NCBI GenBank assembly: GCA_002110485.1
Contig: MOWL01000072.1
Coordinates: 248,001 to 312,000 of the forward strand
Direction: 5' to 3'
Source of the DNA: Emergomyces orientalis
Taxonomy: Eukaryota > Ascomycota > Eurotiomycetes > Onygenales > Ajellomycetaceae
Length of the DNA: 64,000 bases
A model generated the notes under the pieces. It was not told where the DNA came from. It did no database searches and saw only the letters and a list, made by a program, of their open reading frames with translations. Both the position numbers and the translations under genes were made by a program. Shown here in pieces: positions 1 through 13,154 of the stretch (the first letter of the stretch is position 1; each line of letters begins with the position of its first letter).

Positions 1-3000
1 AAACTCAAACCACAGCCCCTGGAGAAGTAGGAGGAATCTTCAGAGCGTTATCATTGGGTGCAACTGGAGTTGGGCTACGTCGTACTCTTTTATGGCGTTA
101 CTAACACTGCCGCATCCATAGTAAAGAGCTAGGAAGCGGAGTAAAAGGCTTTTTGCTTGTTTCGTGATCCAAATAATTATGTTGAACACAAGCCCCCACG
201 AGGATGTTTGATGTTGCCGCGCGCAGACAGCAAATAAAGGAAACAGGACCAAAAGGATGGGAGTTAACAGGGCCAATACCGAATATTGAGATGCTGACAC
301 AGACGCACAAGATTACCTGGGCCCACGGAACTGATGCGAGTTTGCACGAAGTTACGTGATCCCTCCACTTCACAAACGAGCTCCATGGATCACAAACTCA
401 CCAAGCGATTGGATTTTAGCCCTGGTCCAAATTGAAAAGATCGTCCTGATCTGAGCTGCCTGTCATGCTTTTCTGCAAGGAATGGTGAGTGTCAAAAGCT
501 GGCGTTTACGGGTTACCGCCCGTCTGCCACAAATACTCAGCAGGAGACGAACGTTCCTCAAAATGAAAAAGATTCGGTGCGATGCCAATGGCTTCGTGTT
601 GTTACGAGGAGCAAAACAAACTGATCAAGTGAACACAAAGAGGCGATTTGGCATTGGTATCCATCCTGCGCTGTCACAACTGTCTGAGCTTTGCCATAAC
701 AAAAGAAAAGTTTACCCTCTGGGGCCTTGCAAAAAATAGAATGATATAAATCCAAACATCCAATCGAAATATCTCAATTCGCCAAATCTAAGCTAGGCCT
801 GGCAGAATCCTTCCTCTGCACCTTCCAATAATAACCAGACGAGGAGGCAGGAGGGCGAACCGCTCACTTTTAACTCGTATTCGGTCAAATCCTCTTCGGG
901 GCAATTTTACCAAGCTACCCTCGGGGCGCTGACACCCTCGCGGTGATTGCGGTGGTTTGTTTCAATGTTTGACTTGGCTTGAATGCTCGCTTGAACGCTC
1001 GGAAAAAAAGACCTTAATAAGTGTCCCTATCGCTGCGAGTCCGGTGTGGACCATGAACTTTGGATTGAGGTTAAGTTGAGATCGATTCCTTGTCCAGGCT
1101 GTTCCGTGTTTAGGTACAATTTTGATCCTACTAGTCAATGATAACATTCAAGGAAAGGGAGGAACCACCGTAGTGATTGCTCAGAGAACCGTGATCGAGC
1201 CTGCAGTTTGAAAAGGCGAAGGAGAACCATACTTGCAGCTCTGGGCAACGTCAATATGCCTCTACAACATGTTCTCGACATCACTGCCCCTATCAGCACG
1301 CACCGACACCCTCCGTTGGGAAACGAGTATACTCTAACCACTTCGAGTTGATTAGTCGCGAAAAGATTTTACGAGCTTAGAATCAGAGACCGAGTACTTT
1401 GGCCCCGAAAAACAACAATAATGCTCAAATGTCATCGGAATTCAGTGAATTTCTAGTTGCAGGTGGCTATATGTCAAACATCTGTGCTGCCCAAAACATA
1501 TAAGAAAGCGAGGCACATGTGTTGCTTACCCGCCATATTTTTGAGCTTGAACGAGTTTCACAAACATATCCATAGACATGGAAGCACGTGATCGAGAGCA
1601 GCTGCGCGTGCCGATTTGCAACGCACGATGTTTCCACGATGGAAGCAACATAGAGTACAGAGTACATACAGGAAGGACATGCTAGAACCCGGACAAACCT
1701 AAACAGAAGCGGAGGCTGCTAGCCTAGGAAAAAAGTAAGCTAAAAAGCCACGGCTAAAAACAGTTTTGCGACCACTGTTCAGAGGCACATCGATGGATGC
1801 CCTCAACATGCTCCATGATATTCTCTTGCTGACTGGCAGGATTTTATTCCTCTGGGATAAACCAAGGCAACGGGCATCCTATCATCACAATTTCACTCCA
1901 AAATTACGTGAACTCTTCCGTTTTTTAGTGATGTAATTTGTTCGGAATGAAAATGCAGGTGATTTTCGTCTCTCAGATTTTAGTTTTTATTTTGAACGAC
2001 CATACTGGAGTCAGGGGTATGATTTGTGAAATGCAAGAAGAAGCAGGATTCTCCCACTGCGTAGGAAAGTGGGAACCAAGAGCCCGACCGTTCAAACTTT
2101 GTATACGAATCCTGAATGCGGAGAAGCAAACTGGCCCCAAAAGACCGTCGCGGCGACGATCAGAAAGGCCAGATTCCATTCCATTTTGTTTATTTATCCA
2201 TAAATTCACCCTGAATGTTGGTATTCCTGCTGGGGTCAAGAACATCGAGGACACGACATTGTTTCATTATTATTGGCTCATAGCGACAACTGATGGCAAA
2301 AAAAAAGTTCCAAAAAGGGACCGGGTTTCGCCAAGTTGTCCAGACTCAGCATTGGGCTGTTTAGCTGGTAAGCTTATGGCCGAAGAGCGACCTGCTGCTA
2401 CTAAAACTCTGGTCTTGCATGAATTTCTGTCCAGAACCAACCGCGATCTTCGATACAAAGATCGGCCTCTAACATTTCTGGTTTTGCGCTAGTTTGTCGG
2501 GTTTTGTGGCAAATAAGAATTTTGCAGTAAGCAAGCCAGCCAGCTGCGGTCCAGATGTTTGCGGAAGCTTCCGTCGTGACAACGCTCCACCCAAGCAAGG
2601 TGAACAGCACCTCATACGTCGGAAAATAGCCAGTGCTGGGTGGAGTTTTGTGTGCCGCGCCGCCCCGCGCCAAAACCAAAGAACCGGATTTTTAGGTTAC
2701 GGAGTCCGTTTCTCCTACTGCGGGAGCTCACTCAACTCCTTGCAAAGCAGCAAAGACACACAAAGCCAATGATTCAGACTCTCGTGAACTCTCTTCCGGC
2801 TACCTGTGGGTCTTCCGCCCCTCTCCTTCTTGGTCGTTCCAAGATGTCGCGCTTAGCAGGAGATTTATTTGCTGCATTTGCGAAAAGCAATCTTGGAGAC
2901 TAGTTTCTGTGCTGCTGACATGCAGAACAGTAAATGCATAGTGGAGGAACGCTTGGGCATTCTTGGTCGACCTGGAATATCCTATGCTAACTAATGGTTA

Positions 3001-4989
3001 TAAGGGGGGTCTGGGTGGCATTATATATACTATGTTACTTATTATTCTTGTTGCCACTTGTTTCTTTTTGCTCTACGTTTTGGCTACCAACCTCCTCACC
3101 CGTTGCCCCACGAATTCGATAATGCAAGTTATAAAGTTGCGTATATAAGTCTAGAATTACAAAATGGTATTGCAACTTTTTATCACTGCCTCACAGAACC
3201 TGATCTTGAAGATGGGGCTAGAGTCGGGGAGGCTGTCCCAGTCGTGCCAAGCCAACCTCGGAGTGCATTATGGCGATGTTCAACGGTACATTTTCTGGAC
3301 TATGCTACGTTGACGGTACTGTTGAACGCGATCTTCGAGTTAGCAGTGATACCGCTGCTGCTGCAGACCTGAGAGCTCAATATCGTTTCTGTTCCAGGAT
3401 GTGGCATATCTGCCCGCTGTCCATCAATCCGAATAATCACCACATTGCAACTCTTGTGCAGCGTCACGGCCGCATGAATACACTTGCACTGCCTGTGACC
3501 TGCCAAATAGTGCAAGCTTTCCCTCCTGAGGGGCCAGCTGAGGATGGAGCTTGTAGAAATTGTATCTGGCATAGGTAAGCTCGGATGCAGAAGAATACCC
3601 ACTCCCTTGTATACTTTGACTCTGTGTGCTGTATGAACGAGGCTTCCTGGGAGGAAAGGCTTGCTAACAGGACCCTTGATTAATTGAGAGTTGAAACAGC
3701 CATCCCGGTTCGCAGATACACATATAATCAAGGACAGGAACGAGAGTTAGAAAGGACAAGTACATCGCATTGTACTACAGGTACTAGTATTGCGTGGAGC
3801 CCGCCCTCCCAGTAAATGCTGTATCTTTTGTGGCAATTAGCATCGCGCCTCGAAGTATAAAGGTTCGTTGTAGAAAACAGAATGTGAGAAATTGGCTGTG
3901 GGAGCAACCCTTTCCATGTATGCAGTCATATGGAATGTGGTTTACTCTTATATATGGTGAGAAGTGCACAGTATACCTCCCTGTTTATTGTGTGGTGCTG
4001 AAATGTCCAGGACGACTCCAGACCACCGTGTCCGGAGAGTTGAACCAGTCCGACTCGTCGTTCACCCCAGGAAATAATACTCTGTACACAGTTACAACGC
4101 GGGTTTCTCCTGACTTCAGCACATTCTTCTTCTCCCGATGTATATTTATTCACTGATCTTGGCCCTTTTTGGCGTTCGTATTTGCTGCTCCTAGATCAGA
4201 TTAAATCAGTCAGTGGCCCACTATGTTGGACCTGAAATGCGCGACACCACGCCCAACAACGCGAGCACTGCCAAGCCGCGCAAGACACTTCTTGGGCATT
4301 CTATTACTTTTTCGACTGCACAAGCTGCAGATGAAGATATGAAAAAAGAGCAAAATTTTAGGAGTTTGCAGGCCGTCAAGAAGAAATCCAACAGTTGGTG
4401 GCTTCCCATTGCAGCCTTGCCCAACCTGGCGCAAGTGCCAAGAATGTTTGGGGAGAACAACGAGCTCAAATGGATACATGGAAGTTTTAACATGTGTATC
4501 CGCGTGTACATTCACCGTCTTGGGCTAAACAAACGCTGCAACCTCTCTGGCAACTAAATTGGGATTCCGGGTGCCTTTGCCATATAAAGGTGGTGAGGAG
4601 GCCTTTACTGATAATGGGGGAGAGAAAGTGTGATCAGAGGCGGCAACATACATCTGGATCAATAAAACGGAAATATCAATACCCAAGCTAAGAGGGTTTG
4701 GAGTTGACAGGCGGCGTAAGTGTGAATATATAAATATTCTTTGATGAAGACCAAAACATAATGTACTAATTGATACCGGAGGGTACAGTTCTATGAACCC
4801 AGATTTATTCCATTGTGGCAAAGAATTAAGTTCTATATTTGGAAATTTATCCATCATCTTCATGAGACCCGAGAATTCTATGCGAGCGATCATGTTCCAT
4901 GACAAAAACAAACCCTCCTGAATCATAGTTATATTTTGGTGGACTGGATTGAAGATCCTGACGTGCAGATGCTTTCCAACCCATTTTCC
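1..4989. other. no supportable gene
   Basis: Both strands hold only short open frames without recognisable domains and without splice-linked continuations. The longest (1938-2492 +, 3300-3731 -) have amino-acid compositions like random translation. Some may be relics, because a recognisable decayed gene begins at about 4990. I see no RNA gene or mobile-element signature here. Confidence 0.5.
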
Positions 4990-5880
4990 AAGCCACAGCC
5001 ACCCACAAATGTGCAGACTGAGAATCTTTACCAAAAAATTTCAAAAATTATGATTTCTCTTGCAAGAGTTCCCCAGCATTGAATTGGCTCTTGGACTATT
5101 GACAATGATGGCCAAATTAGCTTAACAAACTGCTCTATGTTCTGTCATATTCATCAATCAGAAAATTGGTCTTTTCCAACCAGTATTCAGTGAAGCAAAA
5201 CCTATACAAGTGCTGGTAGTTTCTATTTTGACTTACTTGCTGGCCATGACAACTGTCTACAGCTTCAGAAGAATGCTGTTTTTGATGAGCTTGATGCAGA
5301 AACCCAAGCTAAAGATCTGGTGCTTATGAGAGCATTACTTCATCAATTTTCCTGCTGGCAATTGCATTCTGGTCCTTTCATTATGCAGTTCATGGTGATA
5401 AGGACCGGAATATCACGCATGTTATTGATCGCGAGTGGGTATGCTCTCTATCACTGGGGAATGGGGAATTTGCGACCTCCTTTTTGGTTAACACAAAAAG
5501 TGATTGATGAACTTGAGGGTGTGGAATATGATCGATTCAAGGCTTGCTATGACTGATTTGTGCATATATTTGAACTAGTAGAGGCTTGTACACGCACACC
5601 ACTGCGTCACGTTGAAAGTCTTTACTCCCGAGCTCCATTTATGAAAAACAGCACTCCATGACTGTCGGTTCTGGTATTTGAGTGCCCTGGAGACGCCAAA
5701 GGGCTTGCTCAACATTTTCAAGTACCATATCAGCCAATGTTCGATGAGGTGCCGAAGGAGACCCTTCGTGAAGGAGTCTCCCCATTTTGGAAGAGTAGAA
5801 TGACTTCATTTATCGGCTCAAAGCTGGAAGAATATACTCAATACCAGCAAGAAGTTCAGGATATCTTCGATAGAAGTTAA
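4990..5880 (+). pseudogene. aminoglycoside phosphotransferase-like (fungal APH/choline kinase-like family) pseudogene
   Basis: Translation gives the conserved order of the fungal APH-like family (Pfam APH, PF01636). An IGSWTIDNDG segment lies at about 5084, a FDLLAGHDN segment at 5230, a HQFSCWQLHSGPF segment at 5340, a THVIDREWVCSL segment at 5418, a PPFWLT..IDELEG segment at 5480, and a long C-terminal tail ending at TAA 5880. The reading is broken by in-frame TGA codons near 5082, 5191, 5554 and 5660. A pair of compensating frameshifts (about 5395 and 5460) puts the catalytic-loop region in another frame. At least one TGA sits where the family has Arg (CGA). No N-terminal lobe could be traced upstream, so the copy is probably also 5' truncated. 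Intact family members are putative small-molecule kinases that are mostly uncharacterised. This copy cannot make a full protein. Confidence 0.75.
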
Positions 5881-7392
5881 AGTGAAATGGACCTGGGCTT
5901 GCAATGGCATATTATCGAAAAATCGGAAAGCCAGGACTTTAACAAAAACTCAGTCTCCAACTGCATGATAATTGACGGGTCGAGACTCCCTGGATACCTT
6001 CCCGTATCTTCATTCCCGCCCTCTAGCACGACGAGCGTTATGGCCGCTACTGCTCTCGTATTGAGATGCTGCGGTGTTTTCAGTCATACGAGCACCATAT
6101 GTTTCTCCAGTCCTTTCTTCGGGCGGCGCGGGTGGTCCGCCATATTCCAAAACATATGCTACCCGTGCCTTTTCCGCCTGGATGGTATCAGCGCTGGGTT
6201 GTGTCCGTGTAGGAACGATGAGTTGCTGGCGTGCCGCCAACCGCCGAAGCAGTCACCAAACGCTAGGAGCCGGATTAACGCTCCGAAGCGACATAGACAA
6301 TTGTACTAGGTGCCAAGCTCGAAAGAATCAGGGCTCCAGTGACTTATCTCTTGAGAGGAGGGCTGGCTAACAGCTGTTTAATTTGAGGCGGAGCTGCTTT
6401 GCGTGCTAATTTCCCGCGAGTTGTTGGACGTTTGGGTATGATTGTTGTGGTCGGAGGTGGACATCGAGTTGGGAGTGCTGTTCACTGGGAGCTACTTAGT
6501 TATTCTCAGGTAGTGTCGGGTATGCTCTAGTTCTGTGGTTTCTCTTCCTTCTTTTGGTTACTTTCAAAAGGATATGTTGCCCTGGCATCCCTTATTTCTT
6601 ATTATCTTACCTGTTGGAAGTTCGCCGGGAGGTAGAAGGGCGGGGGAGAATAGTAACATCACATTTATACACAATAAGGTTATGATGGGCAACTATTTGG
6701 CACAGCGCCGCTGTGATGCCTGCCATACCAATGAGAGCTTTGCATTAGTTGTTTGCAAGGGCTCCTCGTTGTTTGGCAGCCATATGGCAGCCTTATGGCA
6801 GCCCCGTCCTTGACGGCTGTCTTATAGGATCAGGGCTATGAAATTTTTGTAGGCTAATGTTTCTTCATAAAAGAACAACGTCTCTTCTTGCCGTCGTCTA
6901 CTCGAGCCGGTAGATCAAATGAAAAGCTTAGTTTTGGCAGCGAAGGAGTATCTTAAAGCCCTGCTAGGAACATCCTAGGGCTTTGTCAGACTCGTCATTG
7001 CATAATTGCCATAGGTCACAAAGCCCGAGTTTTCCCAGTGCTGGAATACGAACATATCGTAAAGGCCATGATGAGTATTCCTGAAATCAAGAGCACAAGA
7101 GAGAGAACTTAGTTATATATCTGCTACTTGACATTTTGCAAGCACGAGGGAGAGGCAATTTCCAGCGGTCAAGAGAGGGCATGTATTTTTATAGTTTGGG
7201 GTCGCCGAATTGCATGCCACCTGAAAACATAAAATTATCAGCTTGGAGCTTACGCTTTTGAAAGCGTCAAGAATCAACCAATGGATTCTAGTAGTATCTC
7301 ATAGAAGTAGGTTCATCTGCTATTTTCTTCGATACACGCCTGGATTCTTAGAAGGCGGTCCAGGAGGTATAATATCACGTGATTGTTTCTGA
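5881..7392. other. intergenic, no gene seen
   Basis: This is the spacer between the APH-like pseudogene and the homoserine kinase promoter. Short frames at 6010-6370 on both strands overlap each other, and the minus-strand one has no ATG, so I do not call a gene. Confidence 0.5.
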
Positions 7393-7399
7393 TGACTCA
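7393..7399. promoter_or_regulatory. Gcn4/CpcA-type site TGACTCA
   Basis: This is a perfect TGACTCA, the consensus bound by the bZIP factors Gcn4 (yeast) and CpcA/CPC-1 (filamentous fungi) in general amino-acid control. It lies about 190 bp upstream of the homoserine kinase ATG. The position and the target pathway (threonine synthesis) fit; binding is inferred. Confidence 0.55.
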
Positions 7400-7418
7400 A
7401 CTTTAGTCCCCGCCAAAC

Positions 7419-7460
7419 CTTTTTTTTTTTCTCTCTTTTTTTATTTTTTATTTTTTTTTG
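7419..7460. repeat. T-rich tract in the homoserine kinase promoter
   Basis: Runs of T broken by single C or A residues lie 125-165 bp before the ATG. Such tracts are common nucleosome-disfavouring promoter elements in fungi. Confidence 0.5.
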
Positions 7461-7584
7461 AGTGGGGGGGTATCTCGGGCTTTGATATTGACGCGGGACA
7501 GCGGTATAATATTTCCACTCATTGTTGGAAAGAAATAAAATTTAAAATGATAGCGGGAATTAATTAAAATATCAGTTGACAAAC

Positions 7585-8930
7585 ATGTCTTTCTCAATCA
7601 AAGTACCCTGCTCCTCTGCAAACATTGGCCCAGGGTTTGATGTGATCGGTAAGTCTGTCTGGCGTAAGATGCATTTCCTGTTGTTGGTGACGACGAGGTC
7701 TACTTACTCCCTCCATCCCCTTTCTCAGGAATTGGAAATTAACAGAAGAAAATCCACCCAGGTCTGGCCCTTTCTATCTATCTCGAGCTCCACGTTACTA
7801 CAATAAACGCAGCGTCCTCTAAATTCCCACTCAATTGTGCAGTCACATATGAGGGCGAAAGTGAAGCGGAGGTTAGTTTAGATCCGGAAGTCAATCTCAT
7901 CACGCGTGTTGCTCTCTATGTTCTCCGATGTCACGATCAACGTGCCTTCCCCGTTGAGACCCATGTTCATATCAAAAATCCCATTCCCCTTGGAAGAGGC
8001 TTGGGGTCCAGCGGAGCAGCAGTTACTGCGGGTGTTATACTGGGGAATGAAATAGGAGGTTTAAAAATGAGCAAAGCTCGAATGCTAGATTATTGCTTAA
8101 TGATAGGTATGTAGTTTTCTGCGTCGATGCCCGAGGTGAGTAGATGTCCTTACTAAGGGTGTTTATACAGAGCGCCATCCCGATAATGTTGCTGCAGCCC
8201 TTTACGGAGGGTTTGTGGGCACCTATCTGAACGAGCTCAAACCAGAGGATCTAGCCTGGAAAGAAATCCCATTAAGTGAAGTTCTCCCAGCACCGGCTGG
8301 TGGCATTGACACTGGCGTGAAACCGCCAGAACCACCTCTCGGCATTGGCCATTACAAAAAGTTCCCCTGGTCACCACAAATTAAAGCCATCACGATAATA
8401 CCTAATTTCGAGCTGCCCACGGCGAAAGCTCGTGAAGTTCTACCGGAAGCGTACTCGAGAGCAGACGTCGTATGTAACCATCAACCATCTCATTGCTCTT
8501 CATCATCACATCCCATTGCAAATTCAGCTAAAGATGTAATCTAACCGCTCCATTTTCGTATTTTCGTTTCCTTTAGATATTTAACCTCCAACGCGCCACT
8601 CTTCTCCCTTCAGCCCTTAGCCAGTCTCCATTAGATCCAGATATGATCTACCTCGCAATGCAGGACAAAATTCATCAACCATACCGAAAACACCTCGTGC
8701 CAGGCCTCGCTGAAATTCTCAATTTTATGACACCAACCACACAACCTGGCTTATTAGGAATATGCCTTTCCGGCGCAGGGCCCACGATACTCGCCCTTGC
8801 CACAACCAACTTCAGTCAGATAGCAGATCGCATTGTTTCGCAATTTAAACAGCATGGCATTGCATGTCGGTGGGAGGTGTTGGAACCAGCTGAGGAGGGG
8901 GCGGTGGTGGAAAGGAAGAAGGACGTATAG
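7585..8930 (+). CDS. THR1: homoserine kinase
   Basis: Phosphorylates L-homoserine with ATP to O-phospho-L-homoserine, the branch step to threonine in the cytosol. It belongs to the GHMP kinase family. Four exons: 7585-7648, 7762-8106, 8171-8469 and 8577-8930, giving 353 aa, normal for fungal THR1. The N-terminus carries the family signature (PCSSANIGPGFDVIG) split by intron 1. The ATP-binding glycine-rich loop PLGRGLGSSGAA lies in exon 2, and the C-terminal motif LSGAGPTILAL in exon 4. All introns have GT-AG ends, and the phases close with no stops. The ATG at 7585 is the only Met before the conserved core. A TGACTCA site upstream suggests cross-pathway control. The gene converges on the Med5 gene, with about 720 bp between the two stops. 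No odd residues were seen in the motifs. Confidence 0.95.
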
Positions 8931-9647
8931 ACGGAGAAGATTACGATTTCGGCGCAGCAAGGATACAAAATTTACGTTTCTTTGGAGTTTAATGACGCCG
9001 GATGTGGGAAATAGAATTTCTTGTCCGCAAAAAACCCAGGTGGCATGCATAGGTTTACGTATGTCTCCTCACTGTCGCCCTAATACCGTACCCATCCTGA
9101 AATTTGGAAATGACTAGGATACGAAAGGTATATTCTCTAATCCTAGACGGCATTCTTAGTCACGATGGGATTCTGTTTTCTATTGGTTCTGAAAAGTGAC
9201 CACAATATTTCTTTTATTATTCGTAGAGATGTAACAATAGAGTATCGACAGAAATGAGTGGACAGAGTAGTAATGGCACACATTCATACATGATATCTGA
9301 ATTAAATAGATTTAAAGAATCTGTTATAGTATACTCAGCGTTTGTAATTGCTCTCTAAAGGATGTTGAAGGTTGGTACGTCATGTTGAAAGCTATACTCA
9401 TCAGAGTTATATATCTCTATTTATATTTCCAGTAGAGATGAACTGAGATAAACACAAATCCGACTTGCAACCCAACAAACGATGTTTCAGTGTTTCCACA
9501 TGTCATAAAACAAAGATATCTCCCTCTGCGCCCCCTGCGCCCCAAAAAGGGGAAATAAATTATAGAAGAAAAAAAAAGAGAAAAAAAAAGAAAACAACAA
9601 AAAAGAGATCACTCTGAAACAAAATACTGAAGGGAGAACTACGAATG
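8931..9647. other. convergent 3' intergenic region
   Basis: This spacer separates the stop codons of homoserine kinase (+) and Med5 (-) and should hold both 3' UTRs. It contains AT-rich stretches and an A-rich tract at about 9568-9605. No further gene was seen. Confidence 0.5.
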
Positions 9648-12600
9648 TTAAAACATGCCCTCCATATCCAAATCCAAAAATTCAGGATTTCCCACACCCA
9701 TATCCGCCCCGTTCAGCACATCATCAATACTTGTATCCATGCCACTGTCTATGCCCATGCCAATCTCGCCAATTCCGCTCATTCCCATCCCCTGTCCGTT
9801 TCCGGTCCCATCTCCCCCAGCCGCCGCTGCCACGGCCGCATCGAACATGTCATTGAGATCCCCCGCATTGTCCGTCCCCTGATCCGGTTGGCCGGATTGC
9901 TCACCTCCTTGATCGTGCGTTTGGCCCCTCATTCCCATGTCCTCCTCTTCTAGATTGAGATCCTGCATGATGTTGCCAACATCGATGTTTGAAACTTCCT
10001 GCGACATTTGCGGGACGGCCGTAAGCGCATCGACTCGCCGGTTTAATCGTACGATTAGCTCAGCGCGGAGAGTATCGCTGTCGATTAACTTGGGAATAGA
10101 GTCGCGTTCAAGGCTAAGAGCGTCGCGGAGCGTGAGAATCGGGCAACGGGGCACGGCGTCTTTAGAGGGATCAATAGGATGGAATGCGGCGCGCTCTACG
10201 GCGAAAGATTCGGCAAGGGGAGCACAGATGAGCGTGGCGGCTATATCGAGGGCGAGATCCCCGCTCCCTGTTTCCGCTTGTAATTTGAGCTCGTCGATTA
10301 TGCCTCGCAGCACGCGAACAGCGCCTACAAGTCGTATTCCGGCAACAATCTGGCGGTGTGTATAGCTAGGGGGGGTCATGCTTATTTCGGGGCTGGTGCT
10401 CCAAAAAACAAAAGATGAGAAAGTGTTGCGGATGCTAGCGACAACCCCTCCACCTGCTGGATTCGCTGCCCAACCTTCTACTTCGCCGTAACGAGCTGTG
10501 CTGCGCCGCTGGAAGGAGTGGTATGGCTCCAAAGCTTCGAGAATGGGTTTGATGTCGTTTCTGGAAGGGTGTCTGGTGCGAATACCCTTCAACTGGTCTT
10601 CAAGCGACTCTGCAGTTATTAATAGCACTGTGCGATGAATTTCTTGTGCTTCACCAGATATGGAGCTTGGTTTAACGAGGCCAAGTAAAAGTTTTAACGA
10701 CATAGTCAAATCACTTTCTGACTCCCAGATATGATGCCCGAGCCACGTAAGCGCCATCACTAGAGACGGTAAGAGAAAAGGCTCTAAGAGATCTAATTAA
10801 AGTGAGCTAGATTTCTTGCATGGTTTCAATCGGGAACAACGTACATTCAAATCCGCCTTTCAAGGTCTCAAATTCCAACTTTCCGGTCTCACAGGCGGTC
10901 AAACTTTGGCTAAAAAGTGTTGCTACTAGGAAGTAGAACTCCTGAGGGCTGCATGACGACATCGATTCGTCGCTAATCCCTTCTGCAATGAATAGGGCTG
11001 TGATCCATGCTCCAAGATTGTTCTTTTGCTTTTCCTCCAAGTCTTCGAGTCTCTGGCTCGAGGACCCATGCTGTAGAAGTCGCAGAACAAACGAGTCGGG
11101 GTTCGAAATCCCTAAGTCGTAATGAGATAATACGTATTTGTGTTTGAAGGCGAGGACTAGTAGTAATATGCTGCCGAATTCGTCATAGACTGGTTGGCTT
11201 TCACCTATGTTTACCGTTAATATGTTTCAATTTTCATACGTATTGTGATTCCGTGTACCTTGTTCTTCACCCCATTTCCACGCATCAAGCAACTCACACA
11301 ATGGTTGTAAGATAGTTGACGGGCTGATGAACAGAAGCATGACATCTAAAGAAAGAGGCCTTCGTGATAGAGAATTGCAAATATTTTTTAGGGTCATCGT
11401 TTCCTTCCTTGAGCATAAACTGTGCATTACCTAGTAATATGGTTAGAGTGGAGAATCTCAAGGCAGCCACAAAAAGAAAAGAAAAAAAACGAGAAAAGGA
11501 AAAAGAAGACCGACATACTTCTGTGATAGCCCCCGCAATTGCACCAGCGTTCCCTTCCATTGACTCCAGCTCATTTATGAGTTGTTCCGCACGTTCGGGA
11601 TTGTTATTAATTTGGACGACTAGATCTGCTCTTCGAAACTGCCCTCCAACAGGCAAGGTTTGCATTGGGTTTTCCCCTAGAAGCCGTTCGATGCTTGCTT
11701 CGGGTATCAATTTATGCAAAGCGCAGGCAAACAAAAATTCTTGCCGGACATCTGAGAGAATGGAATTGCCTTGCATTGCAAACATTTCAGAGAACGAAGG
11801 GAAAGCGTTGGGGTCAATGCGGCTGAGGGCACGGGTGATACAAAGCTCCATTGGGATAGGATCAATAGCAGATGAACACATTTCAGCGAAAAAAGGTGGT
11901 AGTTTGTTGACTAGGAAAGAGCGGAAGATAAACATGGTGCGATTAGGCTCATTGCGATACATCCCATTCGATAAAACGTCAAAGGCTGCGGTAATAAGAT
12001 CTTCGATAAGTGTGATGCGATCGCCCTGGAAAAATGTCGTGAGATTTCAAGAGTGGTTTAGTATGGACTTCGAAAACTTACTCCATATCGATTATTTAAG
12101 TAGTTAACAATCATACTATCGTCAACCAGCGGTCTCCCAAAAAGCTTTGAAATAATATTAACACACGCGGAAAAATAATTGAGAGGGCAACAAGCATACC
12201 AAAGCATTAACATATATGTAAGGCCCTGCTCTGGAATTAATCATAGAACCATCAATGACATTAGACTCAAATTCTAGAGCTGAAATATTGACATGTTCCA
12301 TCATCGTATCCTCAAGCGTTTTCTCGCCATCGTGGCCATATAAATTGAAATCTTTTCGCAGGACTTCGAGCCTGTCACGTAGGGGAATTGATACACCAGC
12401 ACATAGCGGTATATATTCAGAGAGAGCTTGACCTAATTTATTTCTCCACCCTGATAGCCCAAAGCAATCAGTATTTAAGTACGCGGATGGAGATTCAACG
12501 TGCTAGGAATGGAAAAGTACCTTTTGATCTTGAGGCTGAAAGTGCGCTGACTGATTTTTCAGTGCTCACAAGGGCAGCAAAGAGAATTCCGAGCGATTCG

Positions 12601-13154
12601 AATACAGCCAGAGCATCCGGAGAGTTCGCCAACGAAGCGGCGGGGTCGCCTCCCGGTTCATGACTTGAGTTCCATGAAAGCACAGCCAAAATCCATTTTG
12701 CGAGCGCAGCAAATGTGCTTGCAGCGTCCGCTATCGTTTTGGGGGCGTGTCCCGAGGTCGCCGCTATCGTAGCATTGTGGATAATGCAGTAGTCGGTCAT
12801 CAATGTACTGACTGGCGTTTTTGTGACTGAGCCATTGTGCGCAGGTACTTGCTTCTGAGATACCGTCGAGTGCGTGAGAAGTGACTCTAGTATATCTTCA
12901 ATTCTAACGCTCCCAAGCCTGTGTAGGGTGTCGACATAGAGTGGTATTAAAGGGTCCCAAGGCACATTTGTGACTGATCTCGACGCCAGAATCAGGTCTA
13001 TTAGCCTTTTCGCAGGGATGGAATAGCGATTGAGCATCAACTTCGCAAAATTTCTAAATTCAGAGGCATCTGTCCTCTGAGAAAGGCATCGATGAAGCAA
13101 AGTTTTCCACGGCGCTGCAGAGCTCCCAAGAGTCTTAAGGCCCTCCATCATCAT
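9648..13154 (-). CDS. NUT1: Mediator of RNA polymerase II transcription subunit 5
   Basis: Med5/Nut1 is a subunit of the fungal Mediator tail module, which links gene-specific activators to RNA polymerase II in the nucleus. I spliced seven exons on the minus strand: 12521-13154, 12200-12450, 12082-12144, 11519-12025, 11259-11430, 10845-11204 and 9648-10792, giving 1043 aa. This is about the usual length for filamentous ascomycete Med5. Every intron is 52-88 nt with GT-AG ends, and the frames join without stops. Recognisable conserved blocks are WRNKLGQALSEYIPLC after intron 1, RAGPYIYVNAL, the GRPLVDDSMIVNYL exon, and FEYLLEPFLLPSLV around the last intron. The C-terminus is a low-complexity Gly/Met/Asp-rich acidic tail ending EGMF, as in Aspergillus homologues. 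The start could be any of three consecutive Met codons; I chose the first (13154). The assignment rests on recalled family features, not a search. Confidence 0.85.

Noticed and set aside
1938..2492. 184-codon plus-strand open frame
   Set aside because: It starts in AT-rich DNA, overlaps frames of similar length on the other strand, and has no motif or splice continuation.
3300..3731. 143-codon minus-strand open frame
   Set aside because: It overlaps three plus-strand frames and no domain or signal is seen.
11085..11110. GGTTCGAAATCCC resembling a tRNA B box
   Set aside because: It lies within a Med5 exon, the flanks do not form a T-arm stem, and no A box or acceptor stem is present.
11364..12107. 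247-codon plus-strand frame opposite Med5
   Set aside because: It crosses several Med5 introns and exons in antisense and shows no family features.
12484..12520. Alternative Med5 intron from GTGAGC to the nearer CTAG acceptor
   Set aside because: It removes the conserved ALSASRSKG segment. The 70-nt intron ending at 12451 joins to WRNKLGQALSEY and fits the family better.
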